A DNA stretch of 64,000 bases from Nocardioides acrostichi (GCF_015319165.1 NZ_JADIVZ010000017.1:17764-81763); one strand, 5' to 3'; shown: positions 54,797-63,143, numbered from the stretch's first letter. Made by a program: numbers and translations. The notes: generated by a model from the sequence alone, not told the origin.

Positions 54797-55269
54797 TTGC
54801 GCAGCTCCACGATCGTCTTGCCGATGCGCACCTGGGTGCCGAGCGTGATCGTCGTGGGCTGCGTGATGCGCACGGTTCCGATATACGTGCCGTTGGTGGA
54901 GCCGAGATCCTCGACGAACCATTGGTCACCGGAGGCTGCGATGCGTGCGTGCCGGGTGGAGACGTAGTCGTCGTCGAGTCGGATCGCCGCGTCGTTGCCG
55001 CGGCCGATGAGGACGGGGGCGGAGGCGAGGTCCGCCCGTTCGCCCGCGTTGGAGCCCTCGGTGACGAGCACGTGGGTCGGGGCGCCGCGCCGCTTCGGAG
55101 GGGGCTTGGCCTTCTTCTCCTTGGTGCGTCCGGCGGCCTGGCCGCGGGCGGTCTCGGGCACGCGTGCACCGAACATGTCGGAGCGGATCACCGAGATCGC
55201 CGAGAGCACGAAGATCCACAGCACCGCCAGATAGGCGATGCGCACCAGCAGCAGGGTGAGCTCAGACAT
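54793..55269 (-). CDS. fhaB: FHA domain protein FhaB (FipA)
   Basis: It is 158 aa. An N-terminal membrane helix (LLLVRIAYLAVLWIFVLSAI) is followed by a basic linker (KEKKAKPPPKRR) and an FHA domain binding phosphothreonine: VLIGRGNDAAIRL, YVSTRHARI, DLGSTNGTYI. In mycobacteria FipA links phosphorylated FtsQ and FtsZ. It overlaps fhaA upstream by eight bases and pstP downstream by a GTGA junction. Confidence 0.95.
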   Translation of the reverse strand: MSELTLLLVRIAYLAVLWIFVLSAISVIRSDMFGARVPETARGQAAGRTKEKKAKPPPKRRGAPTHVLVTEGSNAGERADLASAPVLIGRGNDAAIRLDDDYVSTRHARIAASGDQWFVEDLGSTNGTYIGTVRITQPTTITLGTQVRIGKTIVELRK

Positions 55270-55990
55270 CGGGGCCCTCGCTGGAGGTCTCGTCGGTGAT
55301 CATGCGCACTCGCAGGGTGGTGTTGCCGACGGTCACCTCGGTGCCGTCGTCGGCCACGGCGCGGGTCATCCGCTGACCGTTGATCGTGATGCCGTTGGTG
55401 GAGCCGAGGTCGTGCACGTCGACCTTGAGTCCGTCACGGCGCACCTCGACGCGGAACTCCACGTGCTTGCGGCTCACGCCTGGGTCGTTGATGCGGACGT
55501 CGGCCTCGGTGCCGCGACCGACCACCACGCCCGGGGGATTGAGGGGGTGCTCGGTGCCGTTGACCTCGAGCACGGCCCGAGCCCGGCGCACCTGCGTGTG
55601 GGTGCTGTTCGCGGTGACCTTGGCCTTCGCGCGGCTGCGAATGCGGAACCGGCCCGTGGTGAGGTCGTCGGCCTGCTCGAACTCGATGGTGATGGGCCCG
55701 GGAAAGGAGTAGCCGTTGTTCTCCGCGTGCTCGGTCAACTGCTCGGTGAGCTCGCTGGCCATGGCGGTGTCGTACGGCGCGAGTCGCTCGAGGTCGGGTG
55801 GGGAGAGCTCCACGTGGAAGTCGTTGGGCACCAGCCGGCGCTGCCGGGAGAGGATCTGCGCGTTGTTGTCGCACTCTCGCTGGAGCGCAGCCGCGATCTC
55901 GACCGGCTGCACCGCCGAGCGGAAGACGCGCGCGAAGGTGCCCGAGATGGCCTGCTCCAGTCGGGTCTCGAAACGCTGGAACCCGCCCAC
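55262..55990 (-). CDS. fhaA: FHA domain protein FhaA, short form
   Basis: It is 242 aa. The N-terminal DUF3662 domain (about 1-115) starts GGFQRFETRLEQAISGTFAR and includes PNDFHVELSPPDLERL. The C-terminal FHA domain has PGVVVGRGTEADVRI, GVSRKHVEF and LGSTNGITING. Mycobacterial FhaA is about twice as long because of a Gln/Pro/Tyr linker that is absent here. FhaA binds the phosphorylated MurJ-associated pseudokinase, whose homologue is at 12672. GTG 55990 has AGGAGG upstream. It opens the leftward operon; TACGAT on the minus strand (56095-56090) is a possible -10. Confidence 0.94.
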   Translation of the reverse strand: MGGFQRFETRLEQAISGTFARVFRSAVQPVEIAAALQRECDNNAQILSRQRRLVPNDFHVELSPPDLERLAPYDTAMASELTEQLTEHAENNGYSFPGPITIEFEQADDLTTGRFRIRSRAKAKVTANSTHTQVRRARAVLEVNGTEHPLNPPGVVVGRGTEADVRINDPGVSRKHVEFRVEVRRDGLKVDVHDLGSTNGITINGQRMTRAVADDGTEVTVGNTTLRVRMITDETSSEGPDV

Positions 55991-56220
55991 ATGGCCTCCT
56001 CGTCGTCACTCGCTGGGTGTCGCCGGTGCCCGGGCCGGTCCGTGCGGATGCGCGACCGAGCAGCCCGGACCTGACGCCGGGCTGGTGCGATCGTAACGAA
56101 CCGCCCTCTCCGATCGGGCGAAGCGGGCGCTGCAGCATGGCGGGCAGTTCGGTTCACCCCTCAGGTTCGGACGGCGCGAAACCGAAGGAGACGTCGTGCC
56201 AGGGAGCCGGCGGTGGTGGT

Positions 56221-56248
56221 TTGGGGAACCTCACCACGCTGGGATAAC
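56221..56248 (+). promoter_or_regulatory. Promoter of tRNA-Leu
   Basis: TTGGGG (56221-56226) and GATAAC (56243-56248) are 16 bases apart, 15 bases before the tRNA. Confidence 0.4.
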
Positions 56249-56263
56249 CTCACACCGCTTCAC

Positions 56264-56347
56264 GCGCGAGTGGCGGAATAGGCAGACGCGCACGGTTCAG
56301 GTCCGTGTGTCCGAAAGGACGTGGGGGTTCAACTCCCCCCTCGCGCA
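56264..56347 (+). tRNA. leuT: tRNA-Leu (CAG anticodon)
   Basis: It is an 84-nt class II tRNA. The acceptor GCGCGAG pairs with CTCGCGC (56340-56346), the discriminator is A, the anticodon loop TTCAGGT carries CAG at 56298-56300, the long variable arm is GTGTCCGAAAGGAC, and the T arm holds GGGGGTTCAACTCCCCC. Core synteny stops here and accessory DNA begins right after it. Confidence 0.97.
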
Positions 56348-56351
56348 CGAC

Positions 56352-56385
56352 AGCCCCAGGTCTTCGACCTGGGGCTTTGTGTTTG
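56352..56385 (+). terminator. Intrinsic terminator after tRNA-Leu
   Basis: AGCCCCAGGTC-TTC-GACCTGGGGCT (56352-56376) is a perfect 11-bp stem followed by TTGTGTTTG. Confidence 0.9.
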
Positions 56386-56482
56386 GGTCTGGCTTCCTGC
56401 CCGGCTCATGTGCCGATATATGTGCTAAGCCCCGGCGACGGAACACACCGTCGCCCACGCGCGCTTTGCGATCATCGTGTCC

Positions 56483-56911
56483 ATGGCGACGGCACCCGAC
56501 CCCAGTGAACGTCTGGTGCGGCAGCGGATGCGCAACCGAGCGATCGAGGCACTGGAGGCAATCGCCGATGGTGACGAGGGTGTGCGCTCAATGGGCGTCG
56601 GCGAGTACGTGGAGGAGTTCTTCGACATCATCGACGACCGAGCGCCATGGCGTTGGAGGACCTGGAGCGTCTTCACCCCGGACGAGGTTCAAGCACTTGA
56701 GGTCGTCCACGACCTCTTGGTGCAGGCATGCGCTGAGACTCCGCAGGTGCCCACCCCTGGAGGGATCTTCGCCGACGACAACGAGAACTTCATCCGCACC
56801 GGATGGCCGGCGCGGATTCAGCCGGCCGCGGCCTCCGCTCTCGATTTGATGCTGACACGGGGAAGGTTCAGCGAGGAGCGGGAAGAGGTCGAGCCGGGAC
56901 GGGCGAGCTGA
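56483..56911 (+). CDS. Hypothetical protein
   Basis: It is a 142-aa soluble, mostly helical protein that I do not recognise. It begins MATAPDPSERLVRQRMRNRA, has an acidic middle (YVEEFFDIIDDRAPWRW) and a likely C-terminal helix. GATCAT ends seven bases before ATG 56483, so the mRNA may be leaderless; GTG 56477 is an alternative start. It is the first gene after tRNA-Leu, with no clear partner except the similarly small gene 55 bp downstream. Confidence 0.55.
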   Translation: MATAPDPSERLVRQRMRNRAIEALEAIADGDEGVRSMGVGEYVEEFFDIIDDRAPWRWRTWSVFTPDEVQALEVVHDLLVQACAETPQVPTPGGIFADDNENFIRTGWPARIQPAAASALDLMLTRGRFSEEREEVEPGRAS

Positions 56912-56966
56912 ATCTTCGTCTCCGCCACGTGGTGTCTGTCGGTCCCGTTCATGGAAGGCTTCTCAA

Positions 56967-57347
56967 GTGTCCTTCGACGTCTACTTTCAGCGGTTTCGAA
57001 ATCGCGACACCGAGCCAGGAGGCGGCGAGGCGATGCGCCAGGTGCTCGCGCCCCACATCGTTCGCGAAGACCCGGAACACTCGTTCGCCCGAGTCGAGTA
57101 CGGCGATGGAGAGGCGGATGTCTACCTGGGACCGGATGGGATGAAGGCCGACCACGTGACAGGCACCGCGCCATGGGATTTGCTCGTGCAGGGCGCCAGG
57201 GCCGCCGACTGGGTGGTTATGCCGGTCGGGTGCCCCGCGTGCCTGACCGATGAGGGCCAGCGCGCGCACATGCCTGAGGGGCTCGATGATGAGGCGGTCC
57301 TGATTGCGTCTGGGCAGGATCTGCTTGCAGTGATCCGGTCATCTTGA
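56967..57347 (+). CDS. Hypothetical protein (MSFDVYFQ-type)
   Basis: It is 126 aa from GTG 56967 with GGAAGG about nine bases upstream. It begins with SFDVYFQRFRNRD and continues with VEYGDGEADVYLGPDGM, an alpha/beta pattern, then GCPACLTDEGQR with a CxxC pair. Proteins with this kind of start are often found as small orphan genes in actinobacterial accessory regions, in some cases near toxins, but no toxin is evident here. The function is unknown. Confidence 0.55.
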   Translation: MSFDVYFQRFRNRDTEPGGGEAMRQVLAPHIVREDPEHSFARVEYGDGEADVYLGPDGMKADHVTGTAPWDLLVQGARAADWVVMPVGCPACLTDEGQRAHMPEGLDDEAVLIASGQDLLAVIRSS

Positions 57348-57416
57348 CGGAGGATTTCGCATCGAGCTGAGCGTGGGCTGCCGACGATTGGTTGCTCGCC
57401 GGCAGCCCACGTGACC

Positions 57417-57704
57417 TCAGGCCGCGGCCCCCGTGGCGCTGCCGGCGTTGTCGCGCACGTTCTCGGCAGCGGACCGACTGGCCCACTCGCTGGAGAACGC
57501 CTCCCCCGATGCTGCGACCTTGTCGGAGCCGCGCCAGGCGCGCCAACGGTAGTCACCGCCGAGGTCCTTGTAGACCTCGTACCGCGCCGTCTTGGCTCCT
57601 GCCTTGAAGGCCGCCGCAGCACGCTGCGCGTTACTTGTTGAGTAGAACGACTCTCCGGCCCAAGCCACCAGCTTGTTGTTCGCCGCGTAGAGCCACCAAG
57701 TGGG
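57417..57704 (-). pseudogene. DUF1508 (YegP-like) protein, 5' end removed by the IS
   Basis: The frame reads two DUF1508 repeats: WWLYAANNKLVAWAGESFYS, truncated at its start, then YEVYKDLGGDYRWRAW with ASGEAFSSEW and a short Ala/Gly tail. About 95 native residues remain. Going upstream, native sequence stops exactly at the left end of the insertion sequence (57705), so the start codon and perhaps 10-15 residues are lost. The frame continues into the IS but that reading is chance. The family's role is unclear; small stress-linked proteins in other bacteria carry it. Confidence 0.75.
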
Positions 57705-59398
57705 CCTGACTCTTGTCATTAGGGCTGTCGCTTGAGGGCTACAGGTCGCTGAACTGCAGTTTCTCTGCGGATCGCGGCTTAATTTGTGCACTAAGCGGTC
57801 GCTCGTAGAGTCCGGTGCGTGGCGTATGTGCGGACGGTGAAGACCGCCTCGGGGGCGATCGCGGTCCAGATCGTGCACTCCAACCGGCGTGGCTCTAGGT
57901 CGATCGACCACATTGGCTCTGCTCACAACGACGCTGAGGTCGCGGCGCTGAAGGTGGCGGCGGCTCGCAGGCTCGCTGGGGGTCAGGGCGAGCTCGACCT
58001 CGGTATCGACCTCCCTCAGGACGCGGCGTCGGGGTCCGCAGAGGATCCGCTGCCGATCTCGGCGACCCGGTTCGCCCACCTGTGGGACGCGCTGTCGCGT
58101 GCCTACGACGCGCTTGGGTTCGGTGAGGCGGCTGGCGGTGATGAGGTGTTCCGGCAGCTGGTGCTCGCCCGGATCATCGAGCCGACCAGCAAGGAGGACT
58201 CCATCCGCGTCCTGGACGAGGTCGGGGTCGTGCCGGCGTCCTACGCCACGATCAACCGGCGGCTGGCGGTCTACGCGCAGCCACAGTGGCGGCAGGGACT
58301 TGCGGCCGCGTCGGCAGCGCGAGCCACCCTCGGCCCCGCCAGCCTGGTTCTCTTCGATGTCACCACGCTGTACTTCGAGACCCATCAGGGCGACGGGTTC
58401 CGCGAGCCCGGCTTCTCCAAGGAACGTCGTCTGGAGCCTCAGATCACCGTCGGGATGCTCACCGACGCGGCCGGGCGGCCGCTGCTGATCGAGGCCTTCG
58501 AGGGCAATTTCGAGGGCAATAAGGCCGAGACCAGGACGATGCTCCCGACCCTGCAGACCTTCATGGCCGCGCACGCTCTCCAGGACGTGACCGTGGTGGC
58601 CGACGCCGAGATGTTCTCCGAAGCCAACCGCGAGGCCATCGAGGACGCCGGTCTGTCCTACATCATCGGCGCCCGGATCCCGCATGAGCCCTACCAGGTC
58701 AAGCAGTGGCGGCGCGAGCACCCCGACGCCGAGCACCCCGACGCGGAGATCCCCGACGGGCACGTCTTCACCGCCCCCTGGCCAGCCAACGCCAAGAAGC
58801 GAGCGGCCGGGCGCCGGGACAAGGTGACCTACTACCGCTACAAGGCTGACTCGGCGCGCCGGACGCTGCGCGGCATCGAGACCCAGATCGCGAAAGCCGA
58901 ACGTGCCGTGGCCGGGAAGGAGCCGGTCAAGCGGAACCGGTTCCTCACCCTCACCGGAGGCCAGCGCGCGGTGAACCGCGACCTCGAGGCGAAGGCCCGA
59001 GCCCTCGCTGGGCTCAAGGCCTACATCACGAACATGCCCGACCCGAGCTCGGAGTTCGTGATAGGCGCCTACCACCAGCTCTGGCACATCGAGAAGAGCT
59101 TCCGGATGTCCAAGCACGACCTCCGCGCCCGACCGATCTACCACCACAAGCGCGAGTCCATCGACGCCCACCTGACGATTGTGTTCGCAGCCCTCGCGGT
59201 GTCCCGCCTCGTCGAGGAGCGCACCGGCTGGTCGATCAAGCGGTTCGTGCGCACCGCACGCCGCTACCGCACTGTCCAGATTCGCGCCGGCGGGCAGACC
59301 CTCACCGCAGCCGACCCCCTGCCCGACGACCTTCGAGACGCCCTCGCGCTCATCAACTGAGCCCGGGCGGGGTGTGCACTAACTTGATAAGAGTCAGG
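57705..59398 (+). mobile_element. IS1634-family insertion sequence
   Basis: It is a 1694-bp element bounded by imperfect inverted repeats that begin CCTGACTCTT-G/A-TCA (left 57705-57718, right 59398-59385 on the other strand). It contains one transposase gene filling most of its length. The flanks (AGTGGG to the left, TCCAGC to the right) show no target duplication. Both flanking genes are truncated at the exact element ends. Confidence 0.85.
57819..59360 (+). CDS. IS1634-type (IS4 superfamily) DDE transposase
   Basis: It is 513 aa and appears intact. The DDE catalytic residues fit LVLFDVTTLYFETH (first Asp), VTVVADAEMFSEANR (second Asp) and YHQLWHIEKSFRMSKHDLRA (Glu, with the IS4-type Y-x-E-x-x-R/K pattern); RPIYHHKRESIDAHLTIVFAAL follows as usual in this family. 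A six-residue direct repeat HPDAE lies near residues 300-310. TAGAGT ends seven bases before GTG 57819, so its own promoter may give a leaderless mRNA. Confidence 0.93.
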   Translation: MAYVRTVKTASGAIAVQIVHSNRRGSRSIDHIGSAHNDAEVAALKVAAARRLAGGQGELDLGIDLPQDAASGSAEDPLPISATRFAHLWDALSRAYDALGFGEAAGGDEVFRQLVLARIIEPTSKEDSIRVLDEVGVVPASYATINRRLAVYAQPQWRQGLAAASAARATLGPASLVLFDVTTLYFETHQGDGFREPGFSKERRLEPQITVGMLTDAAGRPLLIEAFEGNFEGNKAETRTMLPTLQTFMAAHALQDVTVVADAEMFSEANREAIEDAGLSYIIGARIPHEPYQVKQWRREHPDAEHPDAEIPDGHVFTAPWPANAKKRAAGRRDKVTYYRYKADSARRTLRGIETQIAKAERAVAGKEPVKRNRFLTLTGGQRAVNRDLEAKARALAGLKAYITNMPDPSSEFVIGAYHQLWHIEKSFRMSKHDLRARPIYHHKRESIDAHLTIVFAALAVSRLVEERTGWSIKRFVRTARRYRTVQIRAGGQTLTAADPLPDDLRDALALIN

Positions 59399-60507
59399 TC
59401 CAGCAGCAGGGTGGCGTGGGTGTGCCGCAGGCCCTTGAGGGTGACGCGGGGAAGCCCTTCGATCTTGGCGCAGGCCCAGTCGAGCCGCCGGGTCCATCGG
59501 CTGGTGACCGCGTCGGGGACACGGATCGTCCCTTGGTCGTCGCCGAAGACGTAGGCGTCGGCTCGCGCGAGGCTGAGGGAGATCGCACCGCGGTCTGACT
59601 TGTGGGCCTTGAGGACGCGCAGGGTCTCGCCGTCGATGTCGATCACGCGTGCGCTTCCGGTCTCGGTGACCTTGGTGGTGTTGGGGAGCGTGACGTCGAC
59701 GGCACGACGGAGGCTGATCCGGCCGGTGGTGAAGTTGATGTCGGACCAGCGCAGCGCGAGGGCCTCCGAGCGGCGCATGCCGGTGTAGGCGAGGGTGCGC
59801 CAGAGCGGGAACAGCTCGTCGTTCAGCTCGTCGCGGTTCCAGGTCAGGAACGCCTGGAGCTGGGGACCGGTCCAGGTGACGATCTCGGGCTTCTGCGCGC
59901 GGACCTGGCTGGACCTTGGTGGGTTGACGGTGCGCCGCTTCTTGGCCGGGTTGAGCAGGATCAGCTCGTCATCGACGGCGGCGTCGAGCATGGCGGCGAG
60001 CAGGACGCGGACCTTGGCGATGGTGTTGGCCGAGAGCGGCTTGCCGTACCCGGGCTTGTCTCGGCGGCCGGAGGTTTGCAGCTCGCGGTAGTGTGCTCCG
60101 ATCCGGGTGGCGGTGAGCTGGTCGAGCCGGATCGCGCCGAGGTACGGCGTGACGTGGTTGCGGATGATCTTCTCGTAGCCCTCGATGGTCGAGTTCTGCA
60201 GGCGGAGCCCAGCGACCCAGTGGTCGGCGTACTCGCCGATGGTGGGGGTCTTGGATTGGAACCGGGCGTTGGACTTCTTCTTCCGCAACGCCTCGGCCAG
60301 GGCTCGCTGTGCCTCGTCGAGGCTCGCGAACCCGCCGCGGGTGAGCCGGGTGTCGCCGAGCTCGGGCCGTTCGGGATCCTTGGGGACGTAGATCTGGAAC
60401 TTCCACCGCTGGCCACCCTGGGTGGCGTACGACGTGATCGAGCCGGCGTGCCGGGACCGTGAGCGCCGGGCGTGCTGAGGCGGCTGCGAGTGGTTCGTGT
60501 CAGCCAT
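59399..60507 (-). pseudogene. Tyrosine recombinase (phage-type integrase), 3' end removed by the IS
   Basis: It starts at ATG 60507 and has about 369 native residues. An arm-binding N-terminal domain (GSITSYATQGGQRWKFQIYV), a SAM-like core-binding domain (TIGEYADHWVAGL, TIEGYEKIIRNHV) and the catalytic domain with TGMRRSEALALRW (first Arg) and LKGLRHTHATLLL (second Arg and His) are present. The sequence then enters the IS and stops at 59353, so the final LGH and catalytic Tyr boxes are missing. The enzyme should be inactive. It lies 25 bp after the XRE gene on the same strand. Confidence 0.9.
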
Positions 60508-60532
60508 GTCGTCACCGTCCTCGGCAGGCGGG

Positions 60533-61093
60533 TCAGTCCGGGTAGGGAGTGGCGGTCGGGTCGAGCTCGAAGATTCGGCTGCGGGCGATGTCGAGGCGGT
60601 CCTGCTGGGTCCGCAGGCGGTCCTCGTAGACCTCGCGTGGGGTGATGCCGACTTGTCCCTTGTCGTAGAGCGCGAGTTGGTCCTCGAAGCGCTTGACGTA
60701 GGAGGTGGCTTTGAACCACTCCTCCTTCCAGTAGCGGACCAGGTCCTCGGTGGTGAGCTTGACCCGGCCGTGGACCCACATCCGCAGCTCCTCCTCGGAA
60801 TGCTGGCCGTCGGGCACGCCCGTCGGGGCCGGACCTTTGTGGGGAGGAGTGATCAGGGCGGCGGGCGTCGTGCGGAGGACATAGGCGAAGACGGTCAGGT
60901 CGTCGACGTCGACGCGACGATCGCCGTTCTCGATCTTGCTGAGCGCGGAGGCCGACATCGCACGGCCCGCCTCCTTCACCTGCTCGGCGAAGGTGCGCAG
61001 GTCCATGCCGATCGCCTGGCGCGCGGCGCGCATGTTCGCGGCCACGTGCAGGTTCGTGTTCCCGGCGGGATTCCCGCGTTGGCGCATCTCCAT
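60533..61093 (-). CDS. XRE-family transcriptional regulator
   Basis: It is 186 aa. An HTH_3 domain at about residues 18-75 reads NMRAARQAIGMDLRTFAEQV, then SASALSKIENGDRRVDVDDL; the rest is a charged helical region (LRMWVHGRVKLTTEDLVRYW, EEWFKATSYVKRFEDQLALY). ATG 61093 is chosen because a clear promoter (TTGATG, 17-bp spacer, TACGTT) ends six bases before it, implying a leaderless mRNA; GTG 61108 is upstream of that start point. The -35 lies in the palindrome at 61116, so it probably represses itself and the divergent excisionase-like gene. Confidence 0.88.
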   Translation of the reverse strand: MEMRQRGNPAGNTNLHVAANMRAARQAIGMDLRTFAEQVKEAGRAMSASALSKIENGDRRVDVDDLTVFAYVLRTTPAALITPPHKGPAPTGVPDGQHSEEELRMWVHGRVKLTTEDLVRYWKEEWFKATSYVKRFEDQLALYDKGQVGITPREVYEDRLRTQQDRLDIARSRIFELDPTATPYPD

Positions 61094-61115
61094 GGAAGAA
61101 ACGTACACCGCTGCT

Positions 61116-61129
61116 CTTGATACATCAAG
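61116..61129. promoter_or_regulatory. Shared operator for XRE repressor and excisionase promoters
   Basis: CTTGAT-AC-ATCAAG is a perfect 6-bp inverted repeat. It supplies both -35 boxes: TTGATG on the minus strand (61128-61123) with TACGTT 17 bases away, and TTGATA on the plus strand (61117-61122) with TAGCCT (61140-61145) 17 bases away. Confidence 0.8.
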
Positions 61130-61188
61130 CGCGATCGTCTAGCCTCGTAGAACTCCATCCCGCACGGGGGAGAGATGGGAGACCCGAC

Positions 61189-61395
61189 ATGAGGACGGCG
61201 ACGGTAACGATCGACACGCTACGAGACTCGCGGAGCCTCGTCATCACGCGCACCGAAGCCGCTGCGGCCCTCGGGGTCGACCCACGAACGGTCACGGCCG
61301 GTATCGAGGACGGCACGATCCCCGCGGTCAAGCTCGGTCGGCGCCTGGTGATCCCGCGGGAGAAGTTCCTCAGGATCTTCGACCCACGGGACTGA
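61189..61395 (+). CDS. Excisionase-like helix-turn-helix protein
   Basis: It is a 68-aa MerR-like/HTH_17 protein. The recognition region is VITRTEAAAALGVDPRTVTA, followed by IEDGTIPAVKLGRRLVIPRE, the usual wing of excisionase-family proteins. GGGAGA precedes ATG 61189. It is divergent from the XRE gene and next to the integrase, so it probably served as excisionase or directionality factor of the same element. Confidence 0.82.
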   Translation: MRTATVTIDTLRDSRSLVITRTEAAAALGVDPRTVTAGIEDGTIPAVKLGRRLVIPREKFLRIFDPRD

Positions 61396-61455
61396 ACTCG
61401 GCGCGCATCGGCCCCTCCCCGGCGCGATCGACGGATTCCTGTCGGACCTCTACGG

Positions 61456-61473
61456 TATGCAAGTACTATGCAA
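61456..61473 (+). promoter_or_regulatory. Direct repeat and -10 of the TIGR04255 operon
   Basis: TATGCAA occurs at 61456-61462 and 61467-61473, an 11-bp step (one helical turn). TACTAT (61464-61469) between and over them is a good -10. No convincing -35 is seen, so activation or repression at the repeats is possible. Confidence 0.45.
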
Positions 61474-61490
61474 TTCGAGGGGGTCTGCCT

Positions 61491-62318
61491 ATGAGCTCCA
61501 ACCCGATCGCGGTCGGCGAACGCTTCATCCTTGCGCGTCCCACCATTGAGGTGGCTGCTGCGGAGATCCGCCTGACCAGCGGCCTTGGTTCCGCCGGGGA
61601 GGATCTCGCGCTCTCACTTCGTGAATCGCTGAGAACAACCGGTTTGCCTTTCAGAGTCATGAACCCAGCGGCTCGTCAAGAAGTGTCGCTGTCCATGTCT
61701 CCGAGCGGTGGCCAGGCAGTGCAAGGGACTTCCGCTCGGGGCTGGACCTTCAACGACGAGGCTGCGCAGCCGCAGGTCACCTTGCTTCCAGACGTGCTGC
61801 TCGTTCAGACCAGCTCGTATACCCATTTCAGCGAGACCCTGAGGCCAATCCTTGTTGCTGCGTTGCAGTGGTTGGAGGAGACCGGACAGGTTCACCTGCG
61901 CACCCGGGCGGGCCTTCGCTACATCAACCGACTTGTCGACGAGTCCGCCACTACCGCGCAGGCATGGCAAGGACGGATTGAAGACTGGCTGCTGGGCCCG
62001 ATCGTCGCCGGCCCCTGGGGTAGCCGAGTAGAGCAGGCCCACCAGCAGCTTCAGCTACGCAACGAAGACTCGACGAACTCTGCGCTGCGTCACGGACCGT
62101 TTCGCGATGCCGCCGCGCGAAACAGCTTCAGTTACCTGCTCGACATCGATGTCTTCGACTCGAGCACGGAGCCGTTCAACGCACTGACGACATTGGAACT
62201 GCTCACCCGTCTCAACTACACAGCTGCGAGCACCTTCCGTCGGACGCTCACCTCTACGTTTCTTGAGCAGCTTGGCATCGAGGTCGAGCCCGCGGAATCG
62301 GGGGAAGAGGATCGATGA
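61491..62318 (+). CDS. TIGR04255 family protein
   Basis: It is a 275-aa soluble protein. It shows the family's features: an early PTIEVAAAEIRL strand, a middle GWTFNDEAAQPQVTLLPDVLL, and the diagnostic RTRAGLRYINRLVDE. TIGR04255 proteins are sporadically distributed in bacteria and often sit in genomic islands; their function is not established. GAGGGGG precedes ATG 61491. Its stop overlaps the next gene (ATGA). Codon choice is visibly looser than in the core genes, with more AT-ending codons, consistent with transfer. Confidence 0.8.
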   Translation: MSSNPIAVGERFILARPTIEVAAAEIRLTSGLGSAGEDLALSLRESLRTTGLPFRVMNPAARQEVSLSMSPSGGQAVQGTSARGWTFNDEAAQPQVTLLPDVLLVQTSSYTHFSETLRPILVAALQWLEETGQVHLRTRAGLRYINRLVDESATTAQAWQGRIEDWLLGPIVAGPWGSRVEQAHQQLQLRNEDSTNSALRHGPFRDAAARNSFSYLLDIDVFDSSTEPFNALTTLELLTRLNYTAASTFRRTLTSTFLEQLGIEVEPAESGEEDR

Positions 62319-63136
62319 CTACCACCCTCATCGCTGCGTCGGGCAAACCCTCCGCCGGAGACACGACGGAACCCCTGTCATGGGAGGCACCCGCATTCCC
62401 TGACTATCCCACCCATCTGGAACTGGGCACCGTCGCCAACCCCGCGCTACGTGAGGTTCTGGCGCACTTCGCCTCGGAGCGCGAACCCGAGCTTTGGCTG
62501 TCGGAAACAACCCCGGGCGTCGTCTGCTTGCGGCGGGAGGTGAGCCAGTCAGTCGACCAGCGAATTCGGCTCTTCATCAGTGGCAGCACCAGCGACCCAC
62601 ATCAGCTCGCTCCAGTGCTCCGCTGGCTCGCGTCGACCACGGGACAGTTGCTTCAGTCCGACGAGGAGGCATTGGCAGTACTTGGACGCGGTGCTTCGCC
62701 GGGTGAGCACGAGCTTGGTCAGGTCTCGGAGGAGACAGCAGCAAAGTCAGACGTGCCATCCCGCGAGACAGGCGTGGTCGATGTTGTCCAGTGGCTGGCA
62801 CAGCAACTGGGTGTGCCCGACGGCGACATCCTTCAAGCCGCGAAGATCAAGCGTCGCAATTGGCACAACTGGAAGAACGGAAGCTCTCCTCGTCTGGAAA
62901 CCCAAGGACAACTGTGGGCCCTCCTGAACAGCGTCCGTTCCCTTGGCGAGTTGTTCGACGGGTCGCCAGCTGGCTGGTTCCAGGAGGGCGGGCCGGAACG
63001 GCGTGCGCTCCTGACATCAGGACGTCATCGAAAGCTCGTTCAGGAAGCTCTTCTTGAGGCTTCGCTTCGGGGCGAGTTCACCGATGAGTCGAGCCGTAGG
63101 CGCCGCAAGAAGTCTGCAGCCGGGTTCTACGGGTAG
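62315..63136 (+). CDS. Protein with C-terminal helix-turn-helix-like domain, second gene of the TIGR04255 operon
   Basis: It is 273 aa, coupled to the TIGR04255 gene. Residues 1-130 are alpha/beta with ALREVLAHFASEREPELWLS and RIRLFISGSTSD. Residues 155-230 look like an XRE/ParS-type (MbcA-like) DNA-binding domain: VVQWLAQQLGVPDGDILQAA, RRNWHNWKNGSSPRLETQ, LWALLNSVRSLGELFDG and PAGWFQEGG. A basic tail (SRRRRKKSA) follows. I cannot name the family. It could be an antitoxin-like regulator or a structural partner; the assignment is tentative. Confidence 0.65.
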   Translation: MTTTLIAASGKPSAGDTTEPLSWEAPAFPDYPTHLELGTVANPALREVLAHFASEREPELWLSETTPGVVCLRREVSQSVDQRIRLFISGSTSDPHQLAPVLRWLASTTGQLLQSDEEALAVLGRGASPGEHELGQVSEETAAKSDVPSRETGVVDVVQWLAQQLGVPDGDILQAAKIKRRNWHNWKNGSSPRLETQGQLWALLNSVRSLGELFDGSPAGWFQEGGPERRALLTSGRHRKLVQEALLEASLRGEFTDESSRRRRKKSAAGFYG

Positions 63137-63143
63137 GCCCGTC

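Noticed and set aside
57705..59171. Upstream extension of the DUF1508 frame through the whole IS
   Set aside because: The extension is antisense to the transposase and begins inside the IS; only residues left of 57705 resemble DUF1508.
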